A DNA stretch of 64,000 bases from an uncultured Rhodopila sp. (GCA_903851415.1 CAINOE010000174.1:21100-85099), one strand, 5' to 3'; positions 37,400 to 47,122 are shown, counted from the first letter of the stretch. The notes: a model not told the origin generated them from the letters alone. Program-made: numbers and translations.

Positions 37400-38542
37400 T
37401 CAGTTCCGCTTCCGCTCGAAATCCTCATCGGCGATATCCGTCGAGGGCAGGCTCGCCGCATCGGAGACGATTACAAGGGCGTTATCGCCCTGGATGTTGA
37501 AGACCTCATCAAGCCGCCGCGCCCGCATTCCCGCGGCGAAACTGCCGCAGGCACGGCTCCACAGCTCGCCCAGGGCGAACTCCGTCCGGTAAGGTCCTTC
37601 CGGCACCGCCTCGACGGTCGCGTGCCCGCCCGGGGCCAGGAACACCGACAGCGCCAACGTCCCGGAGGCGTCGCGCAGCTTGACAACCGCCGGCTGCACC
37701 GCCCGGTTATCGAGCCGCAACCGTCCGCCGCCAAATCCGGTCCGGTCCAGCAGTTCGCCGTCATACGGCGGCGCGCCGGCGTTGTAGCTGCAATAGGCGC
37801 GCCGTGCCGCCTCGGCATCGCCGGGCGCAACATGCGAGGCGTCGATATAGCCGTCGGGCCTGTCCGCGACCAGCACCTCCAGCATGCCGTTCTGCCGCAA
37901 CAGCCGCACCGCCTGCAGCGTGCTGAAGGGCGGAAGTTGCCGATCGGGAATGACAACGTTGCGGGAGGCGTCGAGACGCCACAGCACGGCGGGGGTCGCG
38001 GCCGGGATCACGTAGAAATTCGGCGTGCCCGCCAGGCTGACGGGGGGCGGCCCGTACAGCGTGGCAAAATGCGCATCCGGCGGCAGCGGCTCGATCGACT
38101 GGGCGTTCGGCCTGATCCCGGCGCTGACGACCTTCACGGGCTGCCGCATGTGGATCACCGCCTCGGCCACGCTGACGCACAGCACCGCGCCGACACCAAG
38201 CCAGACAAAGACCGGAAGGTTGAGGAACCGGGGCCGTCCCGGCGGCTCCGGTCCGGCGCGAGGCACGGGGGGCGGAGCGAATACCTCCGGTTCGACCGCC
38301 TCCGGCACGACGGGCCGCGCCGACTCGTCGTAATCCCGGCGGCGGCCGGGGTCCGACAGCACATCGTAGGCCTGCCTGAGCGCGACGAACGACGCGGTAT
38401 TGCCGGTTTTCGGCACGTCGGGATGCAGCAGGCGCGCCTGCCGGCGGTATGCCGCGGCGATCTCGGCCCGGTCAGCCGTCGGCGTCACCCCGAGACGGGC
38501 GTAATAGCCCTCGGGATCCAATCTTGTTCGTACGGGCGGCAT
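37400..38542 (-). CDS. membrane-anchored J-domain protein
   Basis: The 380-residue protein starts with a J domain (about 12-75) carrying the HPD motif in LLHPDVP, which should stimulate a DnaK-type ATPase. A membrane helix at about 108-130 (LPVFVWLGVGAVLCVSVAEA) follows. The C-terminal 240 residues are periplasmic or cytoplasmic and unrecognised; they contain a beta-rich region at about 290-345. No G/F or zinc-finger regions are seen, so it is a type III J-protein. It diverges from the MFS gene by 70 bases. Confidence 0.8.
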   Translation of the reverse strand: MPPVRTRLDPEGYYARLGVTPTADRAEIAAAYRRQARLLHPDVPKTGNTASFVALRQAYDVLSDPGRRRDYDESARPVVPEAVEPEVFAPPPVPRAGPEPPGRPRFLNLPVFVWLGVGAVLCVSVAEAVIHMRQPVKVVSAGIRPNAQSIEPLPPDAHFATLYGPPPVSLAGTPNFYVIPAATPAVLWRLDASRNVVIPDRQLPPFSTLQAVRLLRQNGMLEVLVADRPDGYIDASHVAPGDAEAARRAYCSYNAGAPPYDGELLDRTGFGGGRLRLDNRAVQPAVVKLRDASGTLALSVFLAPGGHATVEAVPEGPYRTEFALGELWSRACGSFAAGMRARRLDEVFNIQGDNALVIVSDAASLPSTDIADEDFERKRN

Positions 38543-38612
38543 CAGGCTTAGATATTAAATCAACGTCGTCCTGAAAGCATCCCCGCGATTGCAGGGCCGG
38601 GAAGGAGACTCC

Positions 38613-40016
38613 GTGCAGGCAGGACAAGACAGCGCCCTCCGCTGGCTGGCGCTGGCGGTGCTTCTCGCGGGCGGATTTCTGCCGCCGCTCGATTTTTTCA
38701 TCGTCAACGTGGCGCTGCCGTCGATTCGGGAAGACGCGGGGGCGACCCCAGCCGAACTGCAACTGGTCATCTCCGGCTATGCGTCCGGCTATGGCGTTTT
38801 CCTGATCACGGGCGGCCGGCTCGGCGACCTGTACGGCCGCAAGCGCTGCTTTCTCATTGGCATGGCCGCCTTTTCGCTCGCCAGCCTGGGCTGCGGCATC
38901 GCCCCGTCCGCCCCGGTGCTGGTCGCCGCCCGGGTCCTGCAGGGATCGTCCGCCGCGCTGCTGATGCCGCAGGTGCTCGGCTCGATCCGCGCGTTGTTCG
39001 CCGAAGAGCGGGAACTCGCCCGCGCCCTGAGCTTCTACGGCATCATGATGGGCATGGCGGCCGCCATCGGCCAGTTCAGCGGCGGCGCGCTGATCCAGTG
39101 GAATCCGGCGGGCCTGGGATGGCGGGCGGTGTTCCTGCTGACCCTGCCGGTCTGCGCCTCCGCGCTGGTGCTCGGGTCAAGGGTGGTGCCGGAGACCGGC
39201 GGCGGCGCTGATGTGCGGCTGGACCTTGGCGGAGCGGGCCTGATCTCGCTGACCCTGGCGGCGATCGTCGTGCCGCTGTCCGTCGGCCGCGACCAGGGCT
39301 GGCCGCTTTGGGTGTTCGCCGCGCTGGCCTGCGTGCCGTTCCTCGCCGCCGGGTTCGTCCGCTACGAAGCCTGGCTCCGCCGCGCGGGAGGCATGCCGCT
39401 GGTCGATTTTGGCCTGCTGCGCATTCCGAGCTTCAGGCGCGGCGTGCTGGTCTGCACGCTGTTCTTCTTCACGACCTGCTTCTACCTGCTGTTCGGGCTG
39501 TACCAGCAGGAAGGCCGCGGCGTGCCGCCGTTGCAGACCGGCCTGGCGATCGTGCCGTACGGAGCCGGCCTGTTCATTGGTCCCCTGATCAGCGCCCCGC
39601 TGGTGCGGCTGCGCCCGAGGCTGCTGTCCATCGGCATGGCCATCCAGGTGTTCTTCTATGTCGTGGTGGGCGTGCTGGTCGCCCGCGGGACCAGCGGCGC
39701 GGTCTTGCCGGGCGCGGTTTTCCTCGCCGGCCTCGGCCAGGGAATCGCGTTTCCCCGCCTGTTCGCCACCGTATTGGGCGACGTTCCGGCATCGCAGGGC
39801 GGAGTCGCGGCAGGCATCGCCAACTCCGCCATGCAAATCGGCGCCGCCGTCAGCGTCGCCACTGTCGGCACGCTGTTCTTCGCCGTGCTCGGCGGCGAAA
39901 CCGGGGAACGCGCCTATGCGCATGCCTTCTCGATTGCGCAATGGACCGCAACCGCGGGCTTGTTTCTGGCCTTTCTGATCGCCATACCACCGCGCCGCGG
40001 GCCGGACGCCGCCTAA
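38613..40016 (+). CDS. MFS transporter, DHA2-like drug exporter
   Basis: The 467-residue protein has 14 predicted membrane segments. Motif A is GGRLGDLYGRKRCFL and motif C-like is GIMMGMAAAIGQFSGG. These match DHA2 exporters of the EmrB/QacA type. The N-terminal helix 1 carries the conserved LDFFIVNVALPSI. GTG 38613 has GGAAGGAGA upstream and is preferred to the earlier start at 38589. No adaptor protein is adjacent. Confidence 0.88.
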   Translation: MQAGQDSALRWLALAVLLAGGFLPPLDFFIVNVALPSIREDAGATPAELQLVISGYASGYGVFLITGGRLGDLYGRKRCFLIGMAAFSLASLGCGIAPSAPVLVAARVLQGSSAALLMPQVLGSIRALFAEERELARALSFYGIMMGMAAAIGQFSGGALIQWNPAGLGWRAVFLLTLPVCASALVLGSRVVPETGGGADVRLDLGGAGLISLTLAAIVVPLSVGRDQGWPLWVFAALACVPFLAAGFVRYEAWLRRAGGMPLVDFGLLRIPSFRRGVLVCTLFFFTTCFYLLFGLYQQEGRGVPPLQTGLAIVPYGAGLFIGPLISAPLVRLRPRLLSIGMAIQVFFYVVVGVLVARGTSGAVLPGAVFLAGLGQGIAFPRLFATVLGDVPASQGGVAAGIANSAMQIGAAVSVATVGTLFFAVLGGETGERAYAHAFSIAQWTATAGLFLAFLIAIPPRRGPDAA

Positions 40017-40068
40017 ATCATGGCCGCATACTTGCGGCACCGGCCCGTCCATGAGTATGGACCACCGC

Positions 40069-40659
40069 ATGCGAACGATTTCCTCCAGACCGCGCTTCCT
40101 CCGCTCCGCCCGGGGCATTGTCGTTGTCGCCGGCGCCCTGGTGCTGCTGACCGGGTGCAGCAGCGACAAGCTGGCCCGCACCTTCGGCCTGACCCGCGAC
40201 GCGCCGGACGAATACACCGTCACCACGCGCGCGCCGCTGTCGATGCCGCCGGACTACAACCTGCGTCCGCCCCGCCCGGGCGCGCCGCGTCCGCAGGAGC
40301 AGAGCGAGCAGCAGCAGGCGCAGGCGGACCTGGTGCCCGAGACGTCGTTGAACGCGCCCACCAGCGCCGACAGCCCGGGCCAGGCGGCCTTGCTGGAGCA
40401 GGCCGGTCCGGCCGCTCCCGCCGATATCCGCCGCACGGTGGACCAGGAAGCCCGCACCGGCGCCGCCAATGACAGCTTCGTCGACAAGCTGCTGTACTGG
40501 CGCAAGCCCGACACCCGGGGCGCCGAGGTCGATGCGACGAAGGAATCGCAGCGCCTGCGGCAGAACGCGGCCTTGGGCGAGGCGCCGAATGTCGGTGAGA
40601 CGCCGGTTATCCAGCAGAAGAAGGAAGGCTGGTTCACGCACCTGTTCTCCTGGCTGTAG
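40069..40659 (+). CDS. DUF3035 lipoprotein
   Basis: The protein has about 196 residues. A lipoprotein signal ends at VLLTGC, then SSDKLARTFGLTRDAPDEY and the DUF3035-like segment APLSMPPDYNLRPPRPG. The remaining part is Gln/Pro/Ala-rich and ends in WFTHLFSWL. Related lipoproteins are widespread in alphaproteobacteria and of unknown function. ATG at 40051 and 40057 are in-frame alternatives. Confidence 0.8.
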   Translation: MRTISSRPRFLRSARGIVVVAGALVLLTGCSSDKLARTFGLTRDAPDEYTVTTRAPLSMPPDYNLRPPRPGAPRPQEQSEQQQAQADLVPETSLNAPTSADSPGQAALLEQAGPAAPADIRRTVDQEARTGAANDSFVDKLLYWRKPDTRGAEVDATKESQRLRQNAALGEAPNVGETPVIQQKKEGWFTHLFSWL

Positions 40660-40671
40660 GCGGCCCGCCGG

Positions 40672-41823
40672 GTGACGGCTGAACCCAACTTCGTCCAGGC
40701 CTGCGAGGGTCCCGTGTTTGTCGGCCCCGGGGACGGGACGCTGGCCTGCGCGTGCGGGCGGGTGCTGATCGCGGGGTACGATCCCGCCCGCTTCCTGGGC
40801 GTCGCCATCCGCTGCGGGGGTTGCGCGGAGGTCACGGCGACTCCGGCTTTGCCCGCGGGCCGCGCGCCGCCGGCGGCCGTGGTGGTTGCCGAGACGGTCG
40901 CGGAGCCGCGAACCGCCACGGCGACCTTGCCGGCGGACGTCCATGTCGCCGGACGGATCGAATATGACCGCATCGCGGCGCTGTATCTGCCGCACACGCC
41001 GCCGGACAATGTCTACCGGATCTCGGCGGACGTGCTGGACCGGGTCGCGGCATGGCATGAGGCTGCCATCGGCGCGCCGCTGCCGGATGGCGTTGTGACC
41101 GGCGACGATCCGTTCGCGGGGTCGATGCAGCATGCCCTGGCATGGGCAGTCGCGCATCTGCGCGGCCGGTTGCGGGCGGATTCGTGGGCAAGCCGGGAGT
41201 CGGAGGCCAGTTCGGCGGCGGCGACCAATGTCGCGGCGTTCCTGCATTTTGTCCGCACCTGGTCGCACCATCCTCTGTTTCCCGCCATGGCGACGACCGC
41301 GGCGGAGCGGGGTTTCTCGCTGCACGGGCTGGCGCCTTTCGCTGCGGCGCATTGCCTGGCCCAACAGGGCAACCGCATCGGCTTCCCGACCCCGAAGGAG
41401 GTGCCCGGGCGCATCGGGTTCCTTTATGTCGCGGCCGGGCCGTCCGGCATGGTCGCCGTGCATCCGGAGGTGTTCGACCGGTTCGAATATCCGCATGGCC
41501 GCGCCTGGACTCCGGCTGAACTCCAGGCCGCGGTGTCGGAGGTTGTTCAGCGGGCGCAGGGGCGGATCAACCTGAAGCATCCGGGCATCCTGCTGCTGTC
41601 GCCGGGGGTCGCCTTAGGCGGCTACGACGAGGCGTTGATCGAGGCGGTCAAGACTGCCGTGCAGTCCGCCGGCCGCAGGAACCGCGGACTGATGGCGGTG
41701 GCGCCGATTGTGCTGCGGATGCAGGACACGCCGGACCCGCAGGCGGTGCGGTTCGGGTATGGCCTGTTTCCGATACTGAACCGGCACTATCGCGGGGAGA
41801 CCCTGGCCGGGGCGGCGGGCTAG
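40672..41823 (+). CDS. hypothetical protein with N-terminal Cys motifs
   Basis: This 383-residue protein starts at GTG 40672, 12 bases after the DUF3035 gene. The N-terminus has CxC (LACACGRVLIAGYD) and CxxC (IRCGGC), a possible metal site. An Ala/Pro-rich linker follows, and then a folded region with FEYPHGRAWTPAELQ and ILLLSPGVALGGYDE near the C-terminus. No family is recognised, and no signal peptide or membrane segment is seen. Confidence 0.6.
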   Translation: MTAEPNFVQACEGPVFVGPGDGTLACACGRVLIAGYDPARFLGVAIRCGGCAEVTATPALPAGRAPPAAVVVAETVAEPRTATATLPADVHVAGRIEYDRIAALYLPHTPPDNVYRISADVLDRVAAWHEAAIGAPLPDGVVTGDDPFAGSMQHALAWAVAHLRGRLRADSWASRESEASSAAATNVAAFLHFVRTWSHHPLFPAMATTAAERGFSLHGLAPFAAAHCLAQQGNRIGFPTPKEVPGRIGFLYVAAGPSGMVAVHPEVFDRFEYPHGRAWTPAELQAAVSEVVQRAQGRINLKHPGILLLSPGVALGGYDEALIEAVKTAVQSAGRRNRGLMAVAPIVLRMQDTPDPQAVRFGYGLFPILNRHYRGETLAGAAG

Positions 41824-41864
41824 AGCATCTTAAGGCTGAGTGGAATCGTGGCGATGACCCTATT

Positions 41865-41895
41865 CGTCATGGCCTGGACAAGCCGGGCCATGACG
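41865..41895. repeat. compact REP/BIME-like palindrome
   Basis: CGTCATGGCC (41865-41874) and GGCCATGACG (41886-41895) are exact inverses flanking GGACAAGCCGG-type sequence shared with the other copies. It lies between the hypothetical gene and the carboxymuconolactone decarboxylase-like gene. Confidence 0.75.
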
Positions 41896-42101
41896 GTGTG
41901 GCAGCGTCCGCCGCCTTTCCGGTCAGCCTGGACACGCTCCAAGGGTGCCGATGGCGCCCGCCGCCGTTGCGGTGCCGATGCCGGCGCAGCCGCTCCGGCG
42001 GCCGCATGCCTGGCCGCCGATCTGCTCAGGCTCATTCTTCGTGCGGGATGACGTGGCAACCGGCTATGATGCGCCTCAGGGTACATGATGAGGACACAAC
42101 C

Positions 42102-42665
42102 ATGCGCCTTCCCCTGATTCCGCCCTCGAACCTGACGCCGGAGCAGCAGGTTCTGTACGACGACATGCGCACGGGCATCGAAACCAGCTTCAAGGGCTTC
42201 TCCACCATCCGGGAGGACGGCGCCCTGATGGGGCCGTGGAACCCCTGGCTGCATGAGCCGGCTTTCGGCAAGCCGGTGTGGGACCTGGTCAAGGCGCTAT
42301 CGGCCAGGCCGTCCCTGCCGCCGGCGGTGCGGGAGGTCGCCATCCTGGTGACCGGCGCGCATTTCCGGTCCGCCTACGAACTGTACGCGCATGTCATCGT
42401 CGCCGAGAACCGCGGGCTGAGCGACGAAAAACTGGCCACGATCGTCGCCGGGCAGCGCCCGGTCGATCTGACCCGGGAAGAAGCGGTTGCGTACGACGTC
42501 GCCTCCGCGCTTGTCAGAGGCGGCGTGTTGCCGGATCTGACGTATCGGTCCGCGGTCGCCACGTTCGGAGCGCATGAGGCGGCGGAGCTGATTCAGCTCG
42601 TCGGTTTGTACTGCATGGTTTCCGTCACGCTGAACGGGTTCGACGTGCCGGTGCCGGAAGCGTGA
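42102..42665 (+). CDS. carboxymuconolactone decarboxylase-like (AhpD fold) protein
   Basis: The 187-residue protein starts at ATG 42102 with AGGA ten bases upstream. The all-helical family pattern is seen in REVAILVTGAHFRSAYELYAH, then EKLATIVAGQRP and a C-terminal YCMVSVTLNGFDVP. The redox CxxC of AhpD peroxidases is absent, so it is not a peroxidase; a decarboxylase-like or unknown reaction is inferred. Confidence 0.8.
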   Translation: MRLPLIPPSNLTPEQQVLYDDMRTGIETSFKGFSTIREDGALMGPWNPWLHEPAFGKPVWDLVKALSARPSLPPAVREVAILVTGAHFRSAYELYAHVIVAENRGLSDEKLATIVAGQRPVDLTREEAVAYDVASALVRGGVLPDLTYRSAVATFGAHEAAELIQLVGLYCMVSVTLNGFDVPVPEA

Positions 42666-42700
42666 CGCGATGGCGGCGGGTTGCCGCCTTGATGCCGGAA

Positions 42701-43420
42701 TCAGTATTTCCGCATCAACGCAACGATCCGCCCCTGCACCTTCACCCGGTCCGGCGGGAAAATCCGCGTCTCATACCGCTCGTTGCACGGCTCCAGCGCA
42801 ATCGAATTGCCCTTCCGGCGCAGACGCTTCAATGTCACCTCGTTGTCGTCCACCAGCGCAACGACGATCTGCCCGTTCTCCGCCGTGTCGCCCTTCAGGA
42901 TGATCACCGTGTCGCCGTCGAGAATCCCGGCTTCGACCATCGAATCCCCGGACACTTCGAGTCCGTAATGTTCTCCCGGACCGAGCAGCGCCATCGGCAC
43001 CTCGATATGATTATCGGTATCCCGCAACGCCTCGATCGGCAGCCCGGCGGCGATCCGGCCGTACAGCGGCAATTCGATCGCCCCGGCGTCGCTGGCGGTG
43101 CGCACCCCGGGAAGCCGCTGCGTGAAATCGCCGCGAATCACGTTGGGAGCAAACCCCCCCGCCGCCGCGCCAGCCTCAGCAACCGCCGGTTCCTGCACGG
43201 TCATGTTGTCCGGCAGGCGCAGCACATCGAGCGCCCGCGCGCGGTGATGCCGCCTTTGGATATAGCCGCGTTCCTCCAGCGCCGAGATCAGGCGGTGGAT
43301 GCCTGATTTCGACCGCAGGTTCAGCGCGTCCTTCATCTCCTCGAAGCTGGGGGAGAAGCCGGTCTGTTTCAGGTGACTGTCGATATACACCAGAAGTTCA
43401 TACTGTTTCCGGGTCAACAT
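42701..43420 (-). CDS. lexA: LexA repressor of the SOS response
   Basis: The 239-residue protein has an N-terminal winged helix (QYELLVYIDSHLKQTGFSPS, then KSGIHRLISALEERGYI) and a C-terminal S24 peptidase domain. The predicted self-cleavage site is A125-G126 in GRIAAGLP, with S160 in SGDSM and K198 in EVTLKRL as the catalytic dyad. It binds alphaproteobacterial SOS boxes. ATG 43420 is the start. The GTTC-N7-GTTC box upstream indicates autoregulation. Confidence 0.96.
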   Translation of the reverse strand: MLTRKQYELLVYIDSHLKQTGFSPSFEEMKDALNLRSKSGIHRLISALEERGYIQRRHHRARALDVLRLPDNMTVQEPAVAEAGAAAGGFAPNVIRGDFTQRLPGVRTASDAGAIELPLYGRIAAGLPIEALRDTDNHIEVPMALLGPGEHYGLEVSGDSMVEAGILDGDTVIILKGDTAENGQIVVALVDDNEVTLKRLRRKGNSIALEPCNERYETRIFPPDRVKVQGRIVALMRKY

Positions 43421-43493
43421 GAAAGGCGTCCTTGCGAGGAGTCCCTGGGAGTCCCGGCGAGAAGTCCGGAACAAAGCGGCAACCGTCACGCCC

Positions 43494-43508
43494 GTTCTAT
43501 GTTGGTTC
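43494..43508. promoter_or_regulatory. LexA (SOS) box upstream of lexA
   Basis: GTTC 43494-43497 and GTTC 43505-43508 are separated by seven bases, the alphaproteobacterial LexA box. It lies 73-88 bases upstream of the lexA start. The direct-repeat form is the expected one for this group. Confidence 0.85.
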
Positions 43509-43588
43509 CATTCGTCTCGTCAAGCAAAACAATGGATAAATTTTGAATATGCACGCATGCAACGCCGATTCGTCTTGCGCGCGACGCC

Positions 43589-44794
43589 TCACAACCCCAG
43601 CGAATCGAGCCGGATAATGCCCACCTCCGCCCCTTCCGGCAGAGCCGGTTCGTGCGGCGGGCGCACAATCAGCGCATCCGCCTGTGCCAGCCGGCGCAGC
43701 ATCGCCGAATCCTGCACCGCGAACGGTGTCGCCACCAGCCGCCCGTCCGGGTCGGCGCTGATGGTTGCCCGCAGATGATCCGTCCGCTTGTCGTTCGCCC
43801 GCAGCGCCGCGCCGAGGACCGCTCCGGTGACGGGCGGCGGCGCGGCCGGGAGTCCGGATAGAAGCGACAGCGCCGGCAGCAGGAACAGGATCGCGCACAC
43901 CAGCGCGGAGACCGGATTCCCCGGCAGGCCGATGACCGGAGTCGCCCCCATCCGGCCGAACAGCAGAGGCTTGCCCGGCCGCATCGCGATCTGCCAGAAA
44001 TCCAGCGTCATGCCGCGCGCCTTCAAAGCCGAAAGCACCAGATCGTGGTCGCCGACGGACGCGCCTCCGGTGGTGACCAGCAGATCCATCCCGGCGATCG
44101 AATCGGCCACCGCGCCGATGGCCGCCTCGTCATCCTTCACATTCGGCAGGATCAGCGGGTCCCCGCCCGCGGCGCGGACCAGGGCCGCCAGCGCGTGCGC
44201 GTTGGAGCTGACGATGCCGCCCGGCGGAATCGGCTCGCCCGGCATGGCGATCTCGTCGCCGGTGGAGAGGATGGCGACGCGCGGACGGCGATGCACCGTC
44301 AGCCAGGGATGGTTGGCGGCGGCGGCGAGGCCGACGTCGCGCGCGGTGATCCGCCGCCCGGCGGGCAGCACTTCGTCCCCCGCGGCAAAATCCTGCCCCG
44401 CGCGCCGGATGTGGCGTCCGGTGATCGCAGCCACGTTGACGCGGATGCGGTCGCCGTCGCGGGTGACATCCTCCTGGATGATGACCGAGTCGGCGCCGTC
44501 CGGGACCACGCTGCCGGTGAACAGCCGCACCGCCTCGCCCGCGCCGACGCGTCCGGCAAACGGATGGCCGGCGGGGGCGTCGCCGATGACGCTCAAACAG
44601 GCGCGCGGAACCCCGTCGGCGGCCCGCAGCGCATAGCCATCCATCGCCGATATGTCGGCCGGCGGCTGGGTCAGGCGAGCCAGGACAGGCGCCGCGGTGA
44701 CCCGGTTCCACGCCTCGGCCAGGGCCACCACCTCGGGCGCGGCGGGGCGCACGGCGTCGAGGATACGCTGGCGGGCTTCATCGACGCTGATCAT
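43589..44794 (-). CDS. moeA: molybdopterin molybdotransferase MoeA
   Basis: The 401-residue protein begins MISVDEARQRIL and has DISAMDGYALRA, ILSTGDEI, TTGGASVGDHDLV and PVIGLPGNPVSA, the standard MoeA/gephyrin E-domain motifs. It inserts molybdate into adenylylated molybdopterin. ATG 44794 is chosen because the domain begins there; the frame is open to 44911. It is convergent with neither neighbour; lexA and the DUF2272 gene are on the same strand. Confidence 0.95.
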   Translation of the reverse strand: MISVDEARQRILDAVRPAAPEVVALAEAWNRVTAAPVLARLTQPPADISAMDGYALRAADGVPRACLSVIGDAPAGHPFAGRVGAGEAVRLFTGSVVPDGADSVIIQEDVTRDGDRIRVNVAAITGRHIRRAGQDFAAGDEVLPAGRRITARDVGLAAAANHPWLTVHRRPRVAILSTGDEIAMPGEPIPPGGIVSSNAHALAALVRAAGGDPLILPNVKDDEAAIGAVADSIAGMDLLVTTGGASVGDHDLVLSALKARGMTLDFWQIAMRPGKPLLFGRMGATPVIGLPGNPVSALVCAILFLLPALSLLSGLPAAPPPVTGAVLGAALRANDKRTDHLRATISADPDGRLVATPFAVQDSAMLRRLAQADALIVRPPHEPALPEGAEVGIIRLDSLGL

Positions 44795-44923
44795 CAAGGG
44801 CTCCGGATGGCGGTTTGTCGGCTGGCCACTGTGCGCAATGCGGCGGGCCGGCTCAAGACCGGGCGCGGGACCAAAGGGCGGCAGCGAAATGCCTGCCCCG
44901 GGCCTGGCCATGACGGATGCGGC

Positions 44924-45766
44924 TCACACGTTCGGCGCGCCGCCATCGACCAGCAGCCGCAGCACCGCCATCCAGGGGAACCTGGCGTCCAGGACCACGC
45001 CCTCCGGCGTCGCCAGCCTGCCGTCACCGGTCACCGGCACGGTGTTCATGGTCACCGAGTCCTCGACATTGCCGCCGATGACGGCGATCCGGCCCGGCGC
45101 CGCCGTGTCCACGACGATATCGCAGTGCGAGGTGAACAGGCCCGCCGTTGGCAGATCTTCATAGCGCAGGCCGCGTGCCGTGCCGCGGCCGAAACAGATC
45201 AGATCCCCGGGGCGCGGCGCATAGTCCTGCACCCGCTCGGCCGCGACCAGCCAGCCGGTGGCCTGGCCGAGGGTCATGCGCTTCGCCGCGTTGATGTAGT
45301 CGGCATGGTCGCCGGAGTACGGAAAACCCGTGCCGGCCCCGGCGATGCGCATCACGTAGGACACGAACGCGGCGGACCAGGCGTAGGCGCCGTCCTCCTC
45401 CGGAGGAAACACCCCGCCGCCGCCGTCATGCCTGCCGGTCCAGCCGCTTTCCACGGAACCGGCGTTCAGGCCGAGCCACCAGTATTCGCCGACGCGCTGC
45501 CATAGCCCCTCCTCCCGTTCCGGCTTCACCGTGCGGGCCGCATCGGCCTCGGGGTCCGCGACGTGTTCGCCGAACAGCCGCCACTCCCGCAGCGCCACGG
45601 CGACCACCGCCTGGCGGGAGAACGGTTCGAACGGGACCTTGGCAAAGGGGGGCACGTGAGCGTCGGGCATCGGTTTTCCCATGCAGGCGGCAAGCAGGAG
45701 CAGCGGCGGCAGCAGCACCATGGCTGCCGGGCGGCCGAGACGATCGCGCCGGTGCATCAGAGACAT
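44924..45766 (-). CDS. DUF2272 lipoprotein, NlpC/P60-like
   Basis: The 280-residue protein has a lipoprotein signal ending LLLAAC. A DUF2272 domain carries AWSAAFVSYVMRIAG, PRPGDLICFGRGTA and SHCDIVVD, a layout similar to NlpC/P60 cysteine peptidases, but a complete catalytic triad is not evident by eye. ATG 45766 has AAGG upstream. An envelope role is inferred. Confidence 0.8.
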   Translation of the reverse strand: MSLMHRRDRLGRPAAMVLLPPLLLLAACMGKPMPDAHVPPFAKVPFEPFSRQAVVAVALREWRLFGEHVADPEADAARTVKPEREEGLWQRVGEYWWLGLNAGSVESGWTGRHDGGGGVFPPEEDGAYAWSAAFVSYVMRIAGAGTGFPYSGDHADYINAAKRMTLGQATGWLVAAERVQDYAPRPGDLICFGRGTARGLRYEDLPTAGLFTSHCDIVVDTAAPGRIAVIGGNVEDSVTMNTVPVTGDGRLATPEGVVLDARFPWMAVLRLLVDGGAPNV

Positions 45767-45878
45767 CGACTGACCTTCGAATCGGTATTCGGCGCGGGAA
45801 GGATAGCTGAAAATTGCCGGGCGATGGCATCTGTCGCCGCCGCCGGGCCGCTGCTGCAGGGCCGCGGCGAAGCCGGCG

Positions 45879-46349
45879 CTACGGTATCTTCGACGTCCCG
45901 GCCTTCCCGGACACGATCGCCGGCCTGGCACGCGCCGCCTTTTCGGCAATGCCGCTGGTCCCCTCCCGGCGCACCAGTTCGGTCCAGACCTCCTGCGAGT
46001 TGACGCCCGAAGACACCCACAGGACGACCAGATGGTACAGCACGTCCGCGCTCTCGGCGACCAGCGCGTCGTGGTTGCCGGCGACCGCCTCGATTACGCA
46101 CTCCACCGCTTCCTCGCCGAACTTCTGCGCCACCTTCGCAGTCCCCCGCGACATCAGCCGGGCCGAATGGCTCACCGCCGGATCGGCCTGGCGGCGGCTT
46201 TCGACAGTGGCGTACAGACGATCGAGGACGGCGATATCGGAGGGTGACGGGTACGCCAGAGGCGACAGCGGCTTCGCCTTCGACGGCTTGTCCACGGAGT
46301 TTCCCCCGGCCGCGCGCGCGCCAGCCTTCTTCTTCTCGGATTTCGCCAT
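45879..46349 (-). CDS. hisE: phosphoribosyl-ATP diphosphatase
   Basis: The 156-residue protein has the MazG-like HisE core, KVAQKFGEEAVECVIEAV and ESADVLYHLVVLW, in its C-terminal two-thirds. The N-terminal 45 residues are Lys/Ala-rich and variable. It hydrolyses phosphoribosyl-ATP in step two of histidine synthesis. It lies two bases after hisF. Confidence 0.93.
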   Translation of the reverse strand: MAKSEKKKAGARAAGGNSVDKPSKAKPLSPLAYPSPSDIAVLDRLYATVESRRQADPAVSHSARLMSRGTAKVAQKFGEEAVECVIEAVAGNHDALVAESADVLYHLVVLWVSSGVNSQEVWTELVRREGTSGIAEKAARARPAIVSGKAGTSKIP

Positions 46350-46351
46350 GC

Positions 46352-47122
46352 TTACGCGGCCTTGCGGGTGAAACGAACCGGTAGCCCGGCAACCGCCAAG
46401 GCCTGTTTGACCTCAGATATCGTAAACGCGCCAAAATGGAAGACGCTCGCCGCCAACAATCCCGTGGCTCCGGCGCGCGCGCCTTCAACAAAATGTTCCA
46501 AAGTGCCGACGCCACCCGAGGCCACCACCGGCACGCGCACCGCGCCGCAGGCGGCGCGCAGCAGATCGAGGTCGAAGCCCGCGCCGGTGCCGTCGCGGTC
46601 CATGCTGGTCAGAAGGATCTCCCCGGCGCCGAGCGACACGACCTGTTGGCACCAGCCGATGGCATCGATGCCGGTGTTGCGGCGGCCGCCATGGGTGAAG
46701 ACCTCCCACTTGCCGGGCGTGGTCTGCTTGGCGTCCACCGCCACCACGACGCACTGGCTGCCGAACTTCGTCGCCGCCTCGCGCACCAGCTCCGGCCGCG
46801 CCACGGCGGCGGAGTTCACGCTGCACTTGTCGGTGCCGGCGAGCAGCAGGCGGCGCATGTCCTCGACCGAGCGGATGCCGCCGCCGACGGTCAGCGGCAG
46901 GAACACGCGCGCGGCGGTGCGGGACACCACGTCCAGGATGGTGTCGCGGTTCTCGTGGCTGGCGGTGATGTCGAGAAACGTCAACTCGTCCGCTCCCGCG
47001 GCGTCGTAGACGGCCGCCTGCTCAACCGGGTCGCCGGCGTCGCGCAGGGAGACGAAGTTCACGCCCTTGACGACTCGGCCGTCCTTGACGTCCAGGCAGG
47101 GAATGACACGGAGTTTCAACAT
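46352..47122 (-). CDS. hisF: imidazole glycerol phosphate synthase cyclase subunit
   Basis: The 256-residue barrel begins LKLRVIPCLDVKDGRVVKG, with catalytic Asp in CLDV, and has VVAVDAKQ with the second Asp. With HisH it makes imidazole glycerol phosphate and AICAR. It is separated from hisA by 228 bases holding a REP-like element, so it may have its own promoter. Confidence 0.96.
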   Translation of the reverse strand: MLKLRVIPCLDVKDGRVVKGVNFVSLRDAGDPVEQAAVYDAAGADELTFLDITASHENRDTILDVVSRTAARVFLPLTVGGGIRSVEDMRRLLLAGTDKCSVNSAAVARPELVREAATKFGSQCVVVAVDAKQTTPGKWEVFTHGGRRNTGIDAIGWCQQVVSLGAGEILLTSMDRDGTGAGFDLDLLRAACGAVRVPVVASGGVGTLEHFVEGARAGATGLLAASVFHFGAFTISEVKQALAVAGLPVRFTRKAA

